A DNA stretch of 64,000 bases from DASVRA01 sp036388855 (GTDB lineage: Bacteria > Pseudomonadota > Alphaproteobacteria > Caulobacterales > Caulobacteraceae): assembly GCA_036388855.1 (NCBI GenBank), contig DASVRA010000006.1, positions 41,822 through 105,821 on the forward strand, in the 5' to 3' direction. Positions 23,272-31,967 of the stretch are shown one piece after another (position 1 is the first letter of the stretch; every line of letters starts with the position of its first letter). The notes under the pieces were generated by a model that saw only the letters and a list, made by a program, of their open reading frames with translations, was not told where the DNA came from and made no database searches. A program made the translations under genes and the position numbers.

Positions 23272-23763
23272 CTACGACTTCGCCTGCGTTCGAAGGTAGG
23301 CGATCACGTCGATTCGGTCCTGGGGCGATTTGAGGCCGGCGAAGGTCATCTTGTTGCCGGGGACGAGCGTGCGCGGGTTCTCCAGCCACTTGTCCAAGGT
23401 GGGGGCGTCCCAGGTGAGGCCGGAGGACTTCAGCGGGTCCGAATAGCTGTAGCCGGGGTGATGCGCGGCCTTCTGGCCGACTACGCCATGCAGGTTGGGG
23501 CCGGTCATGTTAGGGCCGCCGGGGGTGAAGCTGTGGCAGGAGCGGCAGAGGCCGCTCTTGCGCTTGCCGTTCTCCACGTCGCCGCCGCTGTAGGGGGCGG
23601 GGAGGGAGGCCAGCATGGCCTTGGCCTGCTCGGGGGAGACCTCGCCGCCGCCGGTATCGGCGGGGAGGGCGCCGCCTGCCTGTGGCATCACCGGCTCGTC
23701 CTTGGGGCCGCAGCCGCCCAGCGCCAGGAGCGCCGCTAATACCGCCAAAGCCGAATGCCGCAT
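23272..23763 (-). CDS. Class I cytochrome c, lipoprotein
   Basis: 163 residues. A lipobox (LLALGGC) near residue 18 predicts membrane anchoring. The c-type haem site CRSCH is near residue 73, followed by GPNLHGVVGQKAAHHPGYSYSDPLKSSGLTWD and the Met-ligand loop NKMTFAGL, as in cytochrome c2/CycM-like proteins. It carries electrons in the periplasm. The Thr/Gly/Pro linker (about 19-55) acts as a tether. The 3' end meets the L,D-transpeptidase gene with a 9-base gap, convergently. Confidence 0.92.
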   Translation of the reverse strand: MRHSALAVLAALLALGGCGPKDEPVMPQAGGALPADTGGGEVSPEQAKAMLASLPAPYSGGDVENGKRKSGLCRSCHSFTPGGPNMTGPNLHGVVGQKAAHHPGYSYSDPLKSSGLTWDAPTLDKWLENPRTLVPGNKMTFAGLKSPQDRIDVIAYLRTQAKS

Positions 23764-23844
23764 TCCAGTCTCCTGAGGCCGGGGCGCATCTAGAGGCGCG
23801 ACCGGCGGGGCTCAAGGGCGGCGCTTGCCCGCGCCCGGGCCGCC

Positions 23845-24915
23845 GTGGCAGCTAAGCGGTCGAGCGGGCGCGAGGTTGCGGTGGCGGCGGCCGGAGAGGA
23901 CAGGCCCTGGTTCTCGGCCTCGCCGGGGCTGGCCGAGTGGCTGGCGCAGGCGCGGGTCAGCATCGCCCTGACCACCTACCAGAGCGGCAAGCTGTTCACG
24001 ATCGGGCTGCGCGAGGACGGGCGGCTGGCGGTCGGGGCGCGCTCCTTCGGCCATTGCAGCGGCTTGGCGGGCGGGCCCCAGACGCTCTGGATGGCGACGC
24101 GTTACCAGCTCTGGCGGCTGGAGAACGTGGCGGGCGGCGGGGGCGGGCCCCACGACCGGCTCTACGCGCCGCGGCTAGGCTACGTCACCGGGGCGGTGAA
24201 CGTGCACGACATCGGGGTGGAGGCGGACGGGGGGCCGGTGTTCGTCAACACCCTGTTCTCCTGCCTAGCCCGGCCGAGCGCCGCGGCGAGCTTCACGCCG
24301 GCGTGGCGGCCGCCGTTCGTCTCCGCGCTGGCGCCGGAGGACCGCTGCCACCTGAACGGACTGGCCATGCGCGACGGGCGCTCCGCCTTCGTCACCGCCT
24401 GCGCGGCGAGCGACGAGCCCGGCGGCTGGCGCGGGCGGCGGGCGGACGGGGGCGTGGCGATCGAGGTGGACAGCGGCGCCATCGTGCTGGAGGGCCTGTC
24501 GATGCCGCACTCGCCGCGCTGGCATGAGGGTCGGCTGTGGCTGCTGAACTCGGGCGCGGGCGAACTGGGTTTCGCCGAGCCGGAGGGGCGGTTCCGGCCG
24601 GTGCGGTCCTGCCCGGGCTTCGCGCGGGGGCTGGACTTCGCCGGGGGCTGCGCGGTGGTGGGCTTGTCCAAGGCGACGCGCGGGCGCGGCTTCGAGGGGC
24701 TGCGGCTGGAGGCGGCGCTCCAGCGCGGCGAGGGCGCCCGCTGCGGCTTCGACGTGGTGGACGCGGGGAGCGGCGCGCCGCGCGCCTGGTTCCGCTTCGA
24801 AGGGGTGGTGGACGAGGTCTATGACGTCGTCTGCCTCCATGGCGTGATGCGCCCGGCCGCCGTCGGGCTCAAGACCAGCGAGGTCGAGCGGGTGCTCAAC
24901 ATCGGCGCCGCATGA
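23845..24915 (+). CDS. TIGR03032 family protein
   Basis: 356 residues beginning at GTG 23845. SPGLAEWLAQARVSIALTTYQSGKLFTIG, FGHCSGLAGGPQTLWMATRYQLWRLEN, VNVHDIGVEADGGPVFVNTLFSCLA and CHLNGLAMRDGRSAFVTACAASD are hallmark segments of TIGR03032, a beta-propeller-like family with no defined activity that often occurs near TPR and glycosyltransferase genes. No signal peptide is present. The stop overlaps the DnaJ-like gene by ATGA. First gene of the rightward arm of the glycan locus. Confidence 0.88.
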   Translation: MAAKRSSGREVAVAAAGEDRPWFSASPGLAEWLAQARVSIALTTYQSGKLFTIGLREDGRLAVGARSFGHCSGLAGGPQTLWMATRYQLWRLENVAGGGGGPHDRLYAPRLGYVTGAVNVHDIGVEADGGPVFVNTLFSCLARPSAAASFTPAWRPPFVSALAPEDRCHLNGLAMRDGRSAFVTACAASDEPGGWRGRRADGGVAIEVDSGAIVLEGLSMPHSPRWHEGRLWLLNSGAGELGFAEPEGRFRPVRSCPGFARGLDFAGGCAVVGLSKATRGRGFEGLRLEAALQRGEGARCGFDVVDAGSGAPRAWFRFEGVVDEVYDVVCLHGVMRPAAVGLKTSEVERVLNIGAA

Positions 24916-25409
24916 GCCGGACGCCGTCATTCGTCACCAGCGAGGACCCGGCCTATTACGCGGTGCTGGGCGTGGCCACCGACGCGCGCCAGGAGGAGAT
25001 CGCCGCCGCCTACCGGGCGCTGATGCGGCGCTACCACCCCGACGCGGCGGGGGGCGGGGAGGCGGCCGAGGAGGTGGCCAAGCAGATCAACGAGGCTTTT
25101 TCGGTGCTCGGCCACCCGGAGCTGCGCGCCCAGTACGACGCGGTGCACGGCTACCCGCGCGTGTCCGAGGCTGGGCCGCCAGCCGACGAGGCCCCGCCGC
25201 CGAAGCGCAAGCCGCGCCCGCCGCGCTGGCCGGCGACACCGCCGGCGGAGGAGCACGGCGCGCCGGCCATGCTGGTGGTGGCCGCGCTGATCGCCGCGGC
25301 GGCGGTGTTCCTGGTCGCCTTGCTGGTGGCGCTGGCGCGCGAGCAGCGGGCGGAGATCGGCGCGGCGGCGGCCCCGGAGGGCCAGGTCCAGGAACCACGG
25401 CAACGCTGA
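24912..25409 (+). CDS. Membrane-anchored DnaJ-domain protein
   Basis: 165 residues. The J domain (about 10-75) has YYAVLGVATDARQEEIAAAYRALMRRYHPDAAGG, with the HPD tripeptide needed to stimulate DnaK, and INEAFSVLGHPELRAQYDAV. A Pro/Lys-rich linker leads to one hydrophobic helix (AMLVVAALIAAAAVFLVALLVALA), placing the J domain in the cytoplasm. There is no zinc or substrate-binding domain, so it is a type III J protein. Translationally coupled with the TIGR03032 gene. Confidence 0.85.
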   Translation: MSRTPSFVTSEDPAYYAVLGVATDARQEEIAAAYRALMRRYHPDAAGGGEAAEEVAKQINEAFSVLGHPELRAQYDAVHGYPRVSEAGPPADEAPPPKRKPRPPRWPATPPAEEHGAPAMLVVAALIAAAAVFLVALLVALAREQRAEIGAAAAPEGQVQEPRQR

Positions 25410-25444
25410 AGCGGTTCGTTAAGACCGAGGCTGGAGGACGCGAG

Positions 25445-25924
25445 ATGAGCAACGGAACCCACACCGATGGCGGCAACCCGCGCAGCACCGCGCAGATCGC
25501 CGGGCATCCGATCCACCCGATGCTGATCCCATTTCCGGTGGCGCTGTTCGTGACCACCCTGGTGGCGGACATCGGCTACCTGTCCAACCAGAACGAAGGT
25601 TGGGCGCGGGCGGCGATGTGGCTGCTGGGCGGCGGCCTGGTGATGGCGGCGCTGGCGGCCGTGGCGGGGCTGACCGACATGTTCGGCGACAAGCGGGTGA
25701 CCCGAATTCGCGCCGCCTGGCTGCATATGATCGGCAACATCGCGGCGGTGCTGCTGGAGGCGGTGAACTGGTACCTGCGCTACACCCAGGGCGCGACGGA
25801 GGCGGTCGCGCCCGCGGGCGTGACCCTGTCGGGGGTGGTGGTGGTGCTGCTGCTGTTCAACGGCTGGATGGGCTGGGAGCTGGTCTACCGCCACCGCGTG
25901 GGCGTTTCCGACCGCACCGGCTGA
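25445..25924 (+). CDS. DUF2231 membrane protein
   Basis: 159 residues with four membrane helices. The start region STAQIAGHPIHPMLIPFPVALFVTTLVADIGYL has the AGHPIHPMLIPFP motif that defines DUF2231. GLTDMFGDKRV between helices two and three is also family-typical. Its function is unknown. The start is ATG 25445 after GGACGCGAG, 35 bases after the DnaJ-like gene. Confidence 0.88.
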   Translation: MSNGTHTDGGNPRSTAQIAGHPIHPMLIPFPVALFVTTLVADIGYLSNQNEGWARAAMWLLGGGLVMAALAAVAGLTDMFGDKRVTRIRAAWLHMIGNIAAVLLEAVNWYLRYTQGATEAVAPAGVTLSGVVVVLLLFNGWMGWELVYRHRVGVSDRTG

Positions 25925-26019
25925 GGAACTCTGACGGCGGGGACCCGCGCCTCGCCGCCACTCCCGAAGCGTGCAAGAAGCGGCCGCCGCGGCGAGTCGG
26001 CGGAACGGAGGGCGTGCGC

Positions 26020-26973
26020 GTGCGGGCGGCGGTGCTGACGGGGCCGGGCAGGCTGGAGGTGCGTGAGGTCGAGCGGCCGGAGCCGGGACCGGGGCAGGTG
26101 CGGGTGCGGCTAGAGGGCTGCGGGGTCTGCGCCTCGAACCTCACGCCGTGGGCGGGGCCGGAGTGGATGCAGTTCCCCACCGAGCCCGGCGCGTTGGGCC
26201 ACGAGGGATGGGGCGTGATCGACGCCGTCGGCGCGGGTGTGGACGGCCTGGCCGAGGGGGACCGGGTCGCGGCGCTGTCGTTCAGGAGCTACGCCGACTA
26301 CGACCTGGCCGAAGCGGACGCGGTGGTGCGCCTGCCGGAGGGGCTGGAGGGACAGGCGTTTCCGGGCGAGCCGCTGGGCTGCGCCATGAACATCTTCCGC
26401 AGGAGCGGGGTGGAGGCCGGGCAGACGGTGGCGATCGTCGGCATCGGGTTCCTGGGTGCGATCCTGACGCGGCTGGCGACCGACGCGGGCGCGCGGGTGA
26501 TCGCCATCTCGCGGCGGCCGTTTTCGCTGGACGTGGCGCGCGCGATGGGGGCGGCCGAGGTCATTGCCATGGAGGACCACTACCGCATCATCGAACGGGT
26601 GAAGGCGCTGACCGGGGGGCGCTTCTGCGAGCGGGTGATCGAGGCGGTGGGCAAGCAGTGGCCGCTGGATTTGGCCGCGGAGCTGACGGCCGAAGGGGGG
26701 CGGCTGGTCATCGCCGGCTATCACCAGGACGGGCCGCGACAGGTGAACATGCAGCTGTGGAACTGGCGCGGGTTCGACGCGGTCAACGCTCATGAGCGCG
26801 ACCCGCAGGTGTCGGTGCGTGGAATCCGCGAGGCGGTGGAGGCGGTGGCGTCGGGGCGGCTGGATCCGTCGCCGCTCTACACCCACGCCTATCCGCTGGA
26901 GCGGCTGGGCGAGGCGCTGGACGCCACCCGCGACCGGCCCGACGGCTTCCTCAAGGCGGTGGTGACCCTGTGA
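26020..26973 (+). CDS. Zinc-type medium-chain dehydrogenase (sugar/alcohol dehydrogenase-like)
   Basis: 317 residues. The GroES-like N-terminus has LEGCGVCASNLTPW and ALGHEGWGVIDAVG; these supply the catalytic-zinc Cys and the GHE motif. The structural zinc lobe with four Cys is missing, as in shorter family members. The Rossmann domain starts at VAIVGIGFLGAILTRLATDAGA. GTG 26020 is chosen because GGAG lies 9 bases upstream and MRAAVL is a common opening; GTG 26014 is possible. It overlaps the next oxidoreductase by GTGA. Pairing with a Gfo/Idh protein suggests a two-step sugar or polyol oxidation. Confidence 0.82.
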   Translation: MRAAVLTGPGRLEVREVERPEPGPGQVRVRLEGCGVCASNLTPWAGPEWMQFPTEPGALGHEGWGVIDAVGAGVDGLAEGDRVAALSFRSYADYDLAEADAVVRLPEGLEGQAFPGEPLGCAMNIFRRSGVEAGQTVAIVGIGFLGAILTRLATDAGARVIAISRRPFSLDVARAMGAAEVIAMEDHYRIIERVKALTGGRFCERVIEAVGKQWPLDLAAELTAEGGRLVIAGYHQDGPRQVNMQLWNWRGFDAVNAHERDPQVSVRGIREAVEAVASGRLDPSPLYTHAYPLERLGEALDATRDRPDGFLKAVVTL

Positions 26974-27956
26974 GCCGGCCGCGCGTCGGCTTTCTCGGCG
27001 TAGGCTGGATCGGCCGTCACCGGATGGGGGCGATGCTGGAGACCGGCGCGGTGGAGGCGGCCGGCATCGCCGACCCATCGCCGGAGATGGCGGCGGAGGC
27101 GCGGCGGGCGGCGCCGGAGGCGGAAGTGGTTCCCGGGCTGTCGGAGCTGCTCGACCTGGGGCTGGACGGCGTGGTGATCGCCACGCCGAGCGCCATGCAC
27201 GCCGAGCAGTCGATCGCCTGCCTGGAGCGCGGCGCGGCGGTGTTCTGCCAGAAGCCACTGGGGCGCACGGCGGCCGAGACAGAGCGGGTGGTGGAGGCGG
27301 CGCGGGCGGCGGACCGGCTGCTGGCGGTGGACCTGTCCTACCGCTTCACCGAGGGCATGGGGCGCATCCGCGAGCTGGTGCGGGCAGGGGAGCTCGGGCG
27401 GGTGTTCGCCGCCGACCTCGTGTTCCACAACGCTTATGGCCCGGACAAGGCGTGGTTCTACGATCCGGCGCTGTCGGGCGGCGGGTGCGTGATGGACCTG
27501 GGCGTGCACCTGGTGGACCTCGCTCTGTGGACGCTGGATTTCCCCAAGGTGGCGGCGGTGAGTTCGCGGCTGCTGGCCGGCGGGGAGTTGCTAGGTGCAG
27601 ATCCCGATCGGGTGGAGGACTACGCCGTAGCCACCCTCGAGCTGAAAAGCGGCGCGGTCGTGCGGCTCGCCTGTTCCTGGAAGCTGCAGGCGGGGTGCGA
27701 GGCGGTGATCGCGGCGGAGTTCTACGGCACGGCCGGCGGGGCGGCGATGCGCAACGTCGGGGGCTCCTTCTACGACTTCGCCGCCGAGCGCTTCCGCGGC
27801 ACCGGCCGCGAAACCTTGGCGGGGCCGCCCGACGCCTGGGGCGGCCGTGCGGCGGCGGACTGGGCGCGCAGGCTGGCGGCGGGCGAGCGGTTCGATCCCG
27901 AGGCCGGACGGCTGGTGGAGACCGCGCGGGTGCTCGACCGCCTTTACGGGCGGTAG
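26970..27956 (+). CDS. Gfo/Idh/MocA family oxidoreductase
   Basis: 328 residues. The NAD(P)-binding loop is FLGVGWIGRHRMGAML, followed by VVIATPSAMHAEQSIACLERGAAVFCQKPLGRT, where the conserved Lys of the (E/Q)KP motif lies. The catalytic-region segment GGGCVMDLGVHLVDLALWTL supplies the Asp and His. These enzymes oxidise or reduce sugars, often nucleotide-linked. GTG 26970 overlaps the dehydrogenase stop. No signal peptide is present, so it is cytoplasmic. Substrate unknown. Confidence 0.88.
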   Translation: MSRPRVGFLGVGWIGRHRMGAMLETGAVEAAGIADPSPEMAAEARRAAPEAEVVPGLSELLDLGLDGVVIATPSAMHAEQSIACLERGAAVFCQKPLGRTAAETERVVEAARAADRLLAVDLSYRFTEGMGRIRELVRAGELGRVFAADLVFHNAYGPDKAWFYDPALSGGGCVMDLGVHLVDLALWTLDFPKVAAVSSRLLAGGELLGADPDRVEDYAVATLELKSGAVVRLACSWKLQAGCEAVIAAEFYGTAGGAAMRNVGGSFYDFAAERFRGTGRETLAGPPDAWGGRAAADWARRLAAGERFDPEAGRLVETARVLDRLYGR

Positions 27957-27967
27957 GCGGGACCTTC

Positions 27968-28015
27968 TTCCCTCTCTCCTCGATGCGGTAGGGAGAGGGG
28001 CGCACTTGGCGCCCC
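27968..28015. terminator. Double hairpin after the oxidoreductase pair
   Basis: CCTCTC...GAGAGG is followed directly by GGGGCGC (27997-28003), ACTTG, GCGCCCC (28009-28015), a perfect 7-bp stem. There is no real T run, so it may be a weak terminator or one of the CTCTCC-type palindromic repeats of this genome. Confidence 0.4.
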
Positions 28016-28106
28016 CTTAGCTTGTTCGGACGGGGCGCCGAATGTTAGTGCCGGGCTCGTTGCGGGCCTCCCAGCCTGCCCCCGATCATCCCGAAGGAGA
28101 GCGCCC

Positions 28107-28298
28107 GTGGCCGCGGACACCTACGAAACCAGCGAAGAGGAAGGCTTGGCGAAGAAGGCCGGGCTGATGGAGCTGCGCGCGCGCGAGATCGAGGCCCGCG
28201 CCCGGCGTATCGAGGCCGAAATCCGGCTGCTGAAGGCCAACGCGGAGCTGGAGGCGATGCGCAAGGGCATGCGCGGCGAAGACGCCGGAAGCCGGTGA
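28107..28298 (+). CDS. 63-residue coiled-coil protein, unknown
   Basis: A small, highly charged protein: an acidic N-terminus (TYETSEEEGLAKKAG) and then a continuous amphipathic helix (LMELRAREIEARARRIEAEIRLLKANAELEAM) with heptad-like Leu/Ile spacing, likely a coiled coil. GTG 28107 has AAGGAG 9 bases upstream. It sits 25 bases before a TPR-glycosyltransferase and could be a partner of that enzyme. I do not recognise a family. Confidence 0.6.
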   Translation: MAADTYETSEEEGLAKKAGLMELRAREIEARARRIEAEIRLLKANAELEAMRKGMRGEDAGSR

Positions 28299-28323
28299 CC
28301 GAGAGGGCAGCCGGGCGGCTTGC

Positions 28324-30591
28324 GTGACCAACGCCCCAGCATCGGAGGAACGCCCGCCGAAGGGCCGCCCGACGCGGTTCCAGCTCGCGCGGGAACTGGA
28401 GCAGCTGGCCGCGGCTGAGCCGGTCGATTTGGGCGGCGGGGCGATCCGAGATTGGCGCGGGAGGGCCGAGGCGTTCAGCCGCGAAAACAATGACCCGTCG
28501 CTGCTGAAGCGGCTGGCGCGGCTGCATCTGAAGCAGGGGGACCGCAAGGGCGCGCTGCGGCTGTTCATGACCGCGCTGGAGGTCGATCCGCGCGACCCGG
28601 AAGCCGGCACATTCGCGGGAGCGGAGCTGGAGCGGCAGGGGGACTTCGCGGCCGCGCTGGCGATGGCCGAGGCGGCGATCGCGCACGGCGCCGGCGGCGT
28701 CGGAGCCTGGCTGCGGGTCGCCAACCTGCGCACGCGAAACGGGGACGAGGCGGGGGCGGAACGGGCCGCGCGCGACGCGATGGCGCGCTTTCCCGACCAG
28801 GAGCGCGCGGGCGAATGGCTGCTGCGCCACCTGCAGGCGGCCAAGCGCGGCGGGGACGCCGCCGAGCTGGCGCGGGAGCTGCTGCGGCGGCCGGAGCTAG
28901 GGCTGGCGCAGCTGCATCAGGTGCATGCGGCGCTGCATGCGGAGGAGGCGCCGGAGGCGGGTGAGGCGCGGGAGCGCTTGGTGTCAGCGGCGCGGGAGGC
29001 GCCGGACGGGCAGCTGTGGCTCGGGCGGCTCTACCGGCTGGAAGGGCGGCTGGAGGAGGCGCTGCAGGCGTTCGGGGCGGCGGTGGCGGCCGACCCGGCC
29101 AACGCGCCGGCGGTCAAGGAGCGGGCCAACCTGGCGCTGGGGTTCGGCCGCTGGGGCCGGGACGCCGACGCGATTCTCGCCGGCCGCCCGCACGCCGAGC
29201 CGGGCACCGCGCTGGAGCGGCGGATCGCGGCGGCGGACGAGCTGCTGCGCCGCTTCGGCGGCTCGCTTGAGGCGGCGGCGGCCGACCCTGAGGCCTTCGC
29301 CCACGTCTCCACGCCCGAGACGGTGTTCGAGCTGGTCGCCAAGACGGCGCCTACCGGAGACCTCGAGGGGCGGGAGGGCCTGGTGATGTGCGGCGGTTCG
29401 TTCGCGGCGGGAGGGGCGGAGCGGATCCTGGCGGCCTCGTACAGGGACTTCCGCGCCTCGCCGCCGCTCGGGCACACGCGGCTGGTGCTGTTCGAGTTCG
29501 AGGCCTCGGCGGCCAGCGGCTTCTACTTCCCGCTGACCGGGGCCGGGGCGGAGGAGGTGCATGTCGCCAAGTCCACGCCACCGCGCGAGGCGCCGATCGC
29601 CTGGCTGCCGCTGGGGCTGGGCGGGCGGACCCAGGCGCTTTACGACCTATTCGTGCAGTGGCGGCCACGGGTGGTGCACGCCTGGCTGGACACGGTGAAC
29701 TTGGCCGCCGGGTTCGCGGGGCTGCTGGCGGGGGTGCCGAAGATCTTCCTGCACATCCACAACATGCGCCCGACCGAGCTGGTCACCGACGACCGGTTCA
29801 TGCGCGGGTTCGACGGCGCCTACCGGGCGCTGCTGAGCCGGCCGGAGGTGACGCTGGTGGGCTGCGCCGACGCCTGCGTGGCCGATTACCTGGAGTGGGC
29901 GAAGGCGAGCGGCACCTCCAGGACGGTGTACAACGGCTTCGACTTCTCGATCTTCCGCGACGACGTGGGGGCGCAGGAGAAGGCGGCGCTGCGGGAGCGG
30001 TTCGGCGTGCCGGCCGGCGCGCAGCTGGTCGGCACGGCGCTGCGCTTCACCGAGCTGAAGCGGCCCGACCGCTGGGTGGGCATGGCGGCGCAGGTGGCCG
30101 AGGCGCTGCCGGAGACGCACTTCATCATGTTCGGCGACGGGGACCTGCGCGCGCAGACGCAGGCGCGGGCGGCGGAGCTGGGGCTGGGGGAGCGCATCCA
30201 CTTCCCGGGGCGGGTCGACAATATCCAGGAACTTCTACCGATGCTCGACCTGTTCGTGCTGTCGTCACGCACCGAGGGGCTGCCCAACGTGCTGATCGAG
30301 GCCCAGGCCTGCGGGGTGCCGGTGGTGTCCTACGACATCGGCGGGGTGAAGGAGACGGTCGAGGCCGGCGTCACCGGGCTGCTGGTGAGCAAGGACACCA
30401 CCGAGGCGCTGGCGGCGGCGGTGCTGAGCGCGCTCGGCGACCACGAGGGGTTGGCCCAGGCGGCCGCCGAGGCGCCGAAGTTCGTGCGCGCCAAGTTCTC
30501 GGTCGAGCGCATGGTGGCCGACCTGCGCGAGCTGCTGACGGGCGAGGCGGCCCCAGGCGCGGGCGCGGAGGCGCGCGTTTGGAACGGCTGA
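28324..30591 (+). CDS. TPR-containing GT4 glycosyltransferase
   Basis: 755 residues. The N-terminal half (about 40-300) consists of TPR-like helical repeats (KRLARLHLKQGDRKGALRLFMTALEVDPRD). The GT-B domain begins with LVMCGGSFAAGGAERILAASY near 357. The C-terminal donor domain has GTALRFTELKRPDRW, ETHFIMFGDGDLRA and the EX7E-type SSRTEGLPNVLIEAQACGVPVVSYDIGGVKE, typical of family GT4. GTG 28324 is the start. A close paralogue is at 36582. Both lack membrane segments. It probably adds sugars to a surface polysaccharide or a protein; the acceptor is unknown. Confidence 0.88.
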   Translation: MTNAPASEERPPKGRPTRFQLARELEQLAAAEPVDLGGGAIRDWRGRAEAFSRENNDPSLLKRLARLHLKQGDRKGALRLFMTALEVDPRDPEAGTFAGAELERQGDFAAALAMAEAAIAHGAGGVGAWLRVANLRTRNGDEAGAERAARDAMARFPDQERAGEWLLRHLQAAKRGGDAAELARELLRRPELGLAQLHQVHAALHAEEAPEAGEARERLVSAAREAPDGQLWLGRLYRLEGRLEEALQAFGAAVAADPANAPAVKERANLALGFGRWGRDADAILAGRPHAEPGTALERRIAAADELLRRFGGSLEAAAADPEAFAHVSTPETVFELVAKTAPTGDLEGREGLVMCGGSFAAGGAERILAASYRDFRASPPLGHTRLVLFEFEASAASGFYFPLTGAGAEEVHVAKSTPPREAPIAWLPLGLGGRTQALYDLFVQWRPRVVHAWLDTVNLAAGFAGLLAGVPKIFLHIHNMRPTELVTDDRFMRGFDGAYRALLSRPEVTLVGCADACVADYLEWAKASGTSRTVYNGFDFSIFRDDVGAQEKAALRERFGVPAGAQLVGTALRFTELKRPDRWVGMAAQVAEALPETHFIMFGDGDLRAQTQARAAELGLGERIHFPGRVDNIQELLPMLDLFVLSSRTEGLPNVLIEAQACGVPVVSYDIGGVKETVEAGVTGLLVSKDTTEALAAAVLSALGDHEGLAQAAAEAPKFVRAKFSVERMVADLRELLTGEAAPGAGAEARVWNG

Positions 30592-31967
30592 ACCTCGGCG
30601 AGGAGAGCCCCTACAGCCCCTCCGAACTGGCCATCCACTCGGTGCGCTACCTGCCGGTGAAGGAGCTGGTGAAGGGCAAGAACGTGCTCGACGCCGCCTG
30701 CGGCGAGGGGCTGGGTTCGTTCCTGATGCACAGCTGGGGGGCCAAGCATGTGGTCGGCGTGGATAATTCGGCCGAAGCGGTCCGTAACGCGCGCCGCCGC
30801 TTCGCCCGGCCGGGGCTGACCTTCCAGCACTCCGACATCAATGCCTTCCTCAAGGGGCGCCGGCAGGCATTCGACCTGATCACCTGCATCGAGACGATCG
30901 AGCACCTCGGGCACCCGGTCCACACGCTCAAGCAGTTCGCCATCGCCTCGCGGAAGAACAGCCTGATCTACGTCACCTGCCCCAACGATCCCTGGTATTA
31001 CGGGCGCGGCGAGAGCCTGAACGAGTTCCACGTCAAGACGTACACCTTTGAGGCGTTCAGGGCCTTGAGCGAAGGTGTGTTGGGACCGGCGGCGCGCTGG
31101 TATCTCGGGGGAGTGGCGACCGGATACGTCACCGTGCCGCTGGAGGAGGGCGGGGCCGGCACTTACGACCAGGCGGTGGCGGCGCTGGGCGAGCGGCAGA
31201 TCAGCGGCATCTTGGCCCCGGCGGGGACGGGGGAGCCGCTGACGCCGGAAAAGGCGCTCTACTACGGCGGCGTCTGGACGCGCGGGCAGGTCGAGGGCGA
31301 GCTGAAGCCCTCGGTAGCGACTTGGCCGGCCGGTTCCGACTACCGGCTGAGCGGGATTTCCCAGCTGCCCGCATACGGCCACTGGGCGCGGCCGGGCAAC
31401 ACCATCTTCCTGGCCGACTGGGAAGACGTGGCCGCGCGCGAGGCGCTGATCGCGTTGCGTCAGGCGTGGCGAGGCCGTCTGCCGGCCAAGTTCCTGCTGG
31501 CGCGCCAGAAGGTGCGCGAGCGCCTGCTGACGCTGGCGGTGACGCGCTCGCGCGCCTCGCACGTGCACCTGTTCGGCGAGCGGCTGGCGCGGCTGGTGCT
31601 GGACGATCCGCAGTTCCTGGCGCGCGCGCGGGCGGCATCGAAGCTGGAGCCCGAGGACTTCCTGCGGCGGTGGTCGCAGCCGTCGCTGAGCTTCTCCCTG
31701 CCGCAGGGGGAGGGGGGAACGGAGTGGGCGATTATCGCACCGCTGTTCGACGCCTTTGCCGTGGCCGAGGAAGCCGCGCAGCCGCTGTCTCGCCGCCAGG
31801 TGCTGATCATCCGCGCCGGCGAGGGCGAGGCCGAGACGCGCGAGTGGCTGCGGCGCTGGATGGAGCTGCTGCGCCGCGCCGAGGGCGCGGCATCCGCCGG
31901 GATGCGCGAGGCGCGCGCGGCCGTATGGCGGCGGCAGCTCGCGCAAGCGGCGACCGGCGAGGCCTAG
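30579..31967 (+). CDS. SAM-dependent methyltransferase with C-terminal extension
   Basis: 462 residues. The class I SAM motif is NVLDAACGEGLGSFLM (about 37), then VGVDNSAEAV and FDLITCIETIEHLGHP, as in UbiG/Methyltransf_23 enzymes. After the methyltransferase (about 1-200) comes an unassigned helical domain of some 250 residues. TTG 30579 is the only reasonable start: it overlaps the glycosyltransferase stop by 13 bases and has GGAGG 7 bases upstream. A SFSLPQGEGGTE stretch near residue 370 comes from a CTCCCTG/CAGGGGGAG dyad like the intergenic repeats. It may methylate the glycan made by its neighbour. Confidence 0.82.
   Translation: MERLNLGEESPYSPSELAIHSVRYLPVKELVKGKNVLDAACGEGLGSFLMHSWGAKHVVGVDNSAEAVRNARRRFARPGLTFQHSDINAFLKGRRQAFDLITCIETIEHLGHPVHTLKQFAIASRKNSLIYVTCPNDPWYYGRGESLNEFHVKTYTFEAFRALSEGVLGPAARWYLGGVATGYVTVPLEEGGAGTYDQAVAALGERQISGILAPAGTGEPLTPEKALYYGGVWTRGQVEGELKPSVATWPAGSDYRLSGISQLPAYGHWARPGNTIFLADWEDVAAREALIALRQAWRGRLPAKFLLARQKVRERLLTLAVTRSRASHVHLFGERLARLVLDDPQFLARARAASKLEPEDFLRRWSQPSLSFSLPQGEGGTEWAIIAPLFDAFAVAEEAAQPLSRRQVLIIRAGEGEAETREWLRRWMELLRRAEGAASAGMREARAAVWRRQLAQAATGEA

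Noticed and set aside
31693..31712. Repeat insertion within the methyltransferase (SFSLPQGEGG)
   Set aside because: The dyad is short and imperfect, and no comparison sequence is available. It was noted in the gene entry but not treated as a separate element.
29388..31967. A single 859-codon frame including the methyltransferase
   Set aside because: The first 397 codons are an alternative frame of the glycosyltransferase gene. The methyltransferase begins at TTG 30579.
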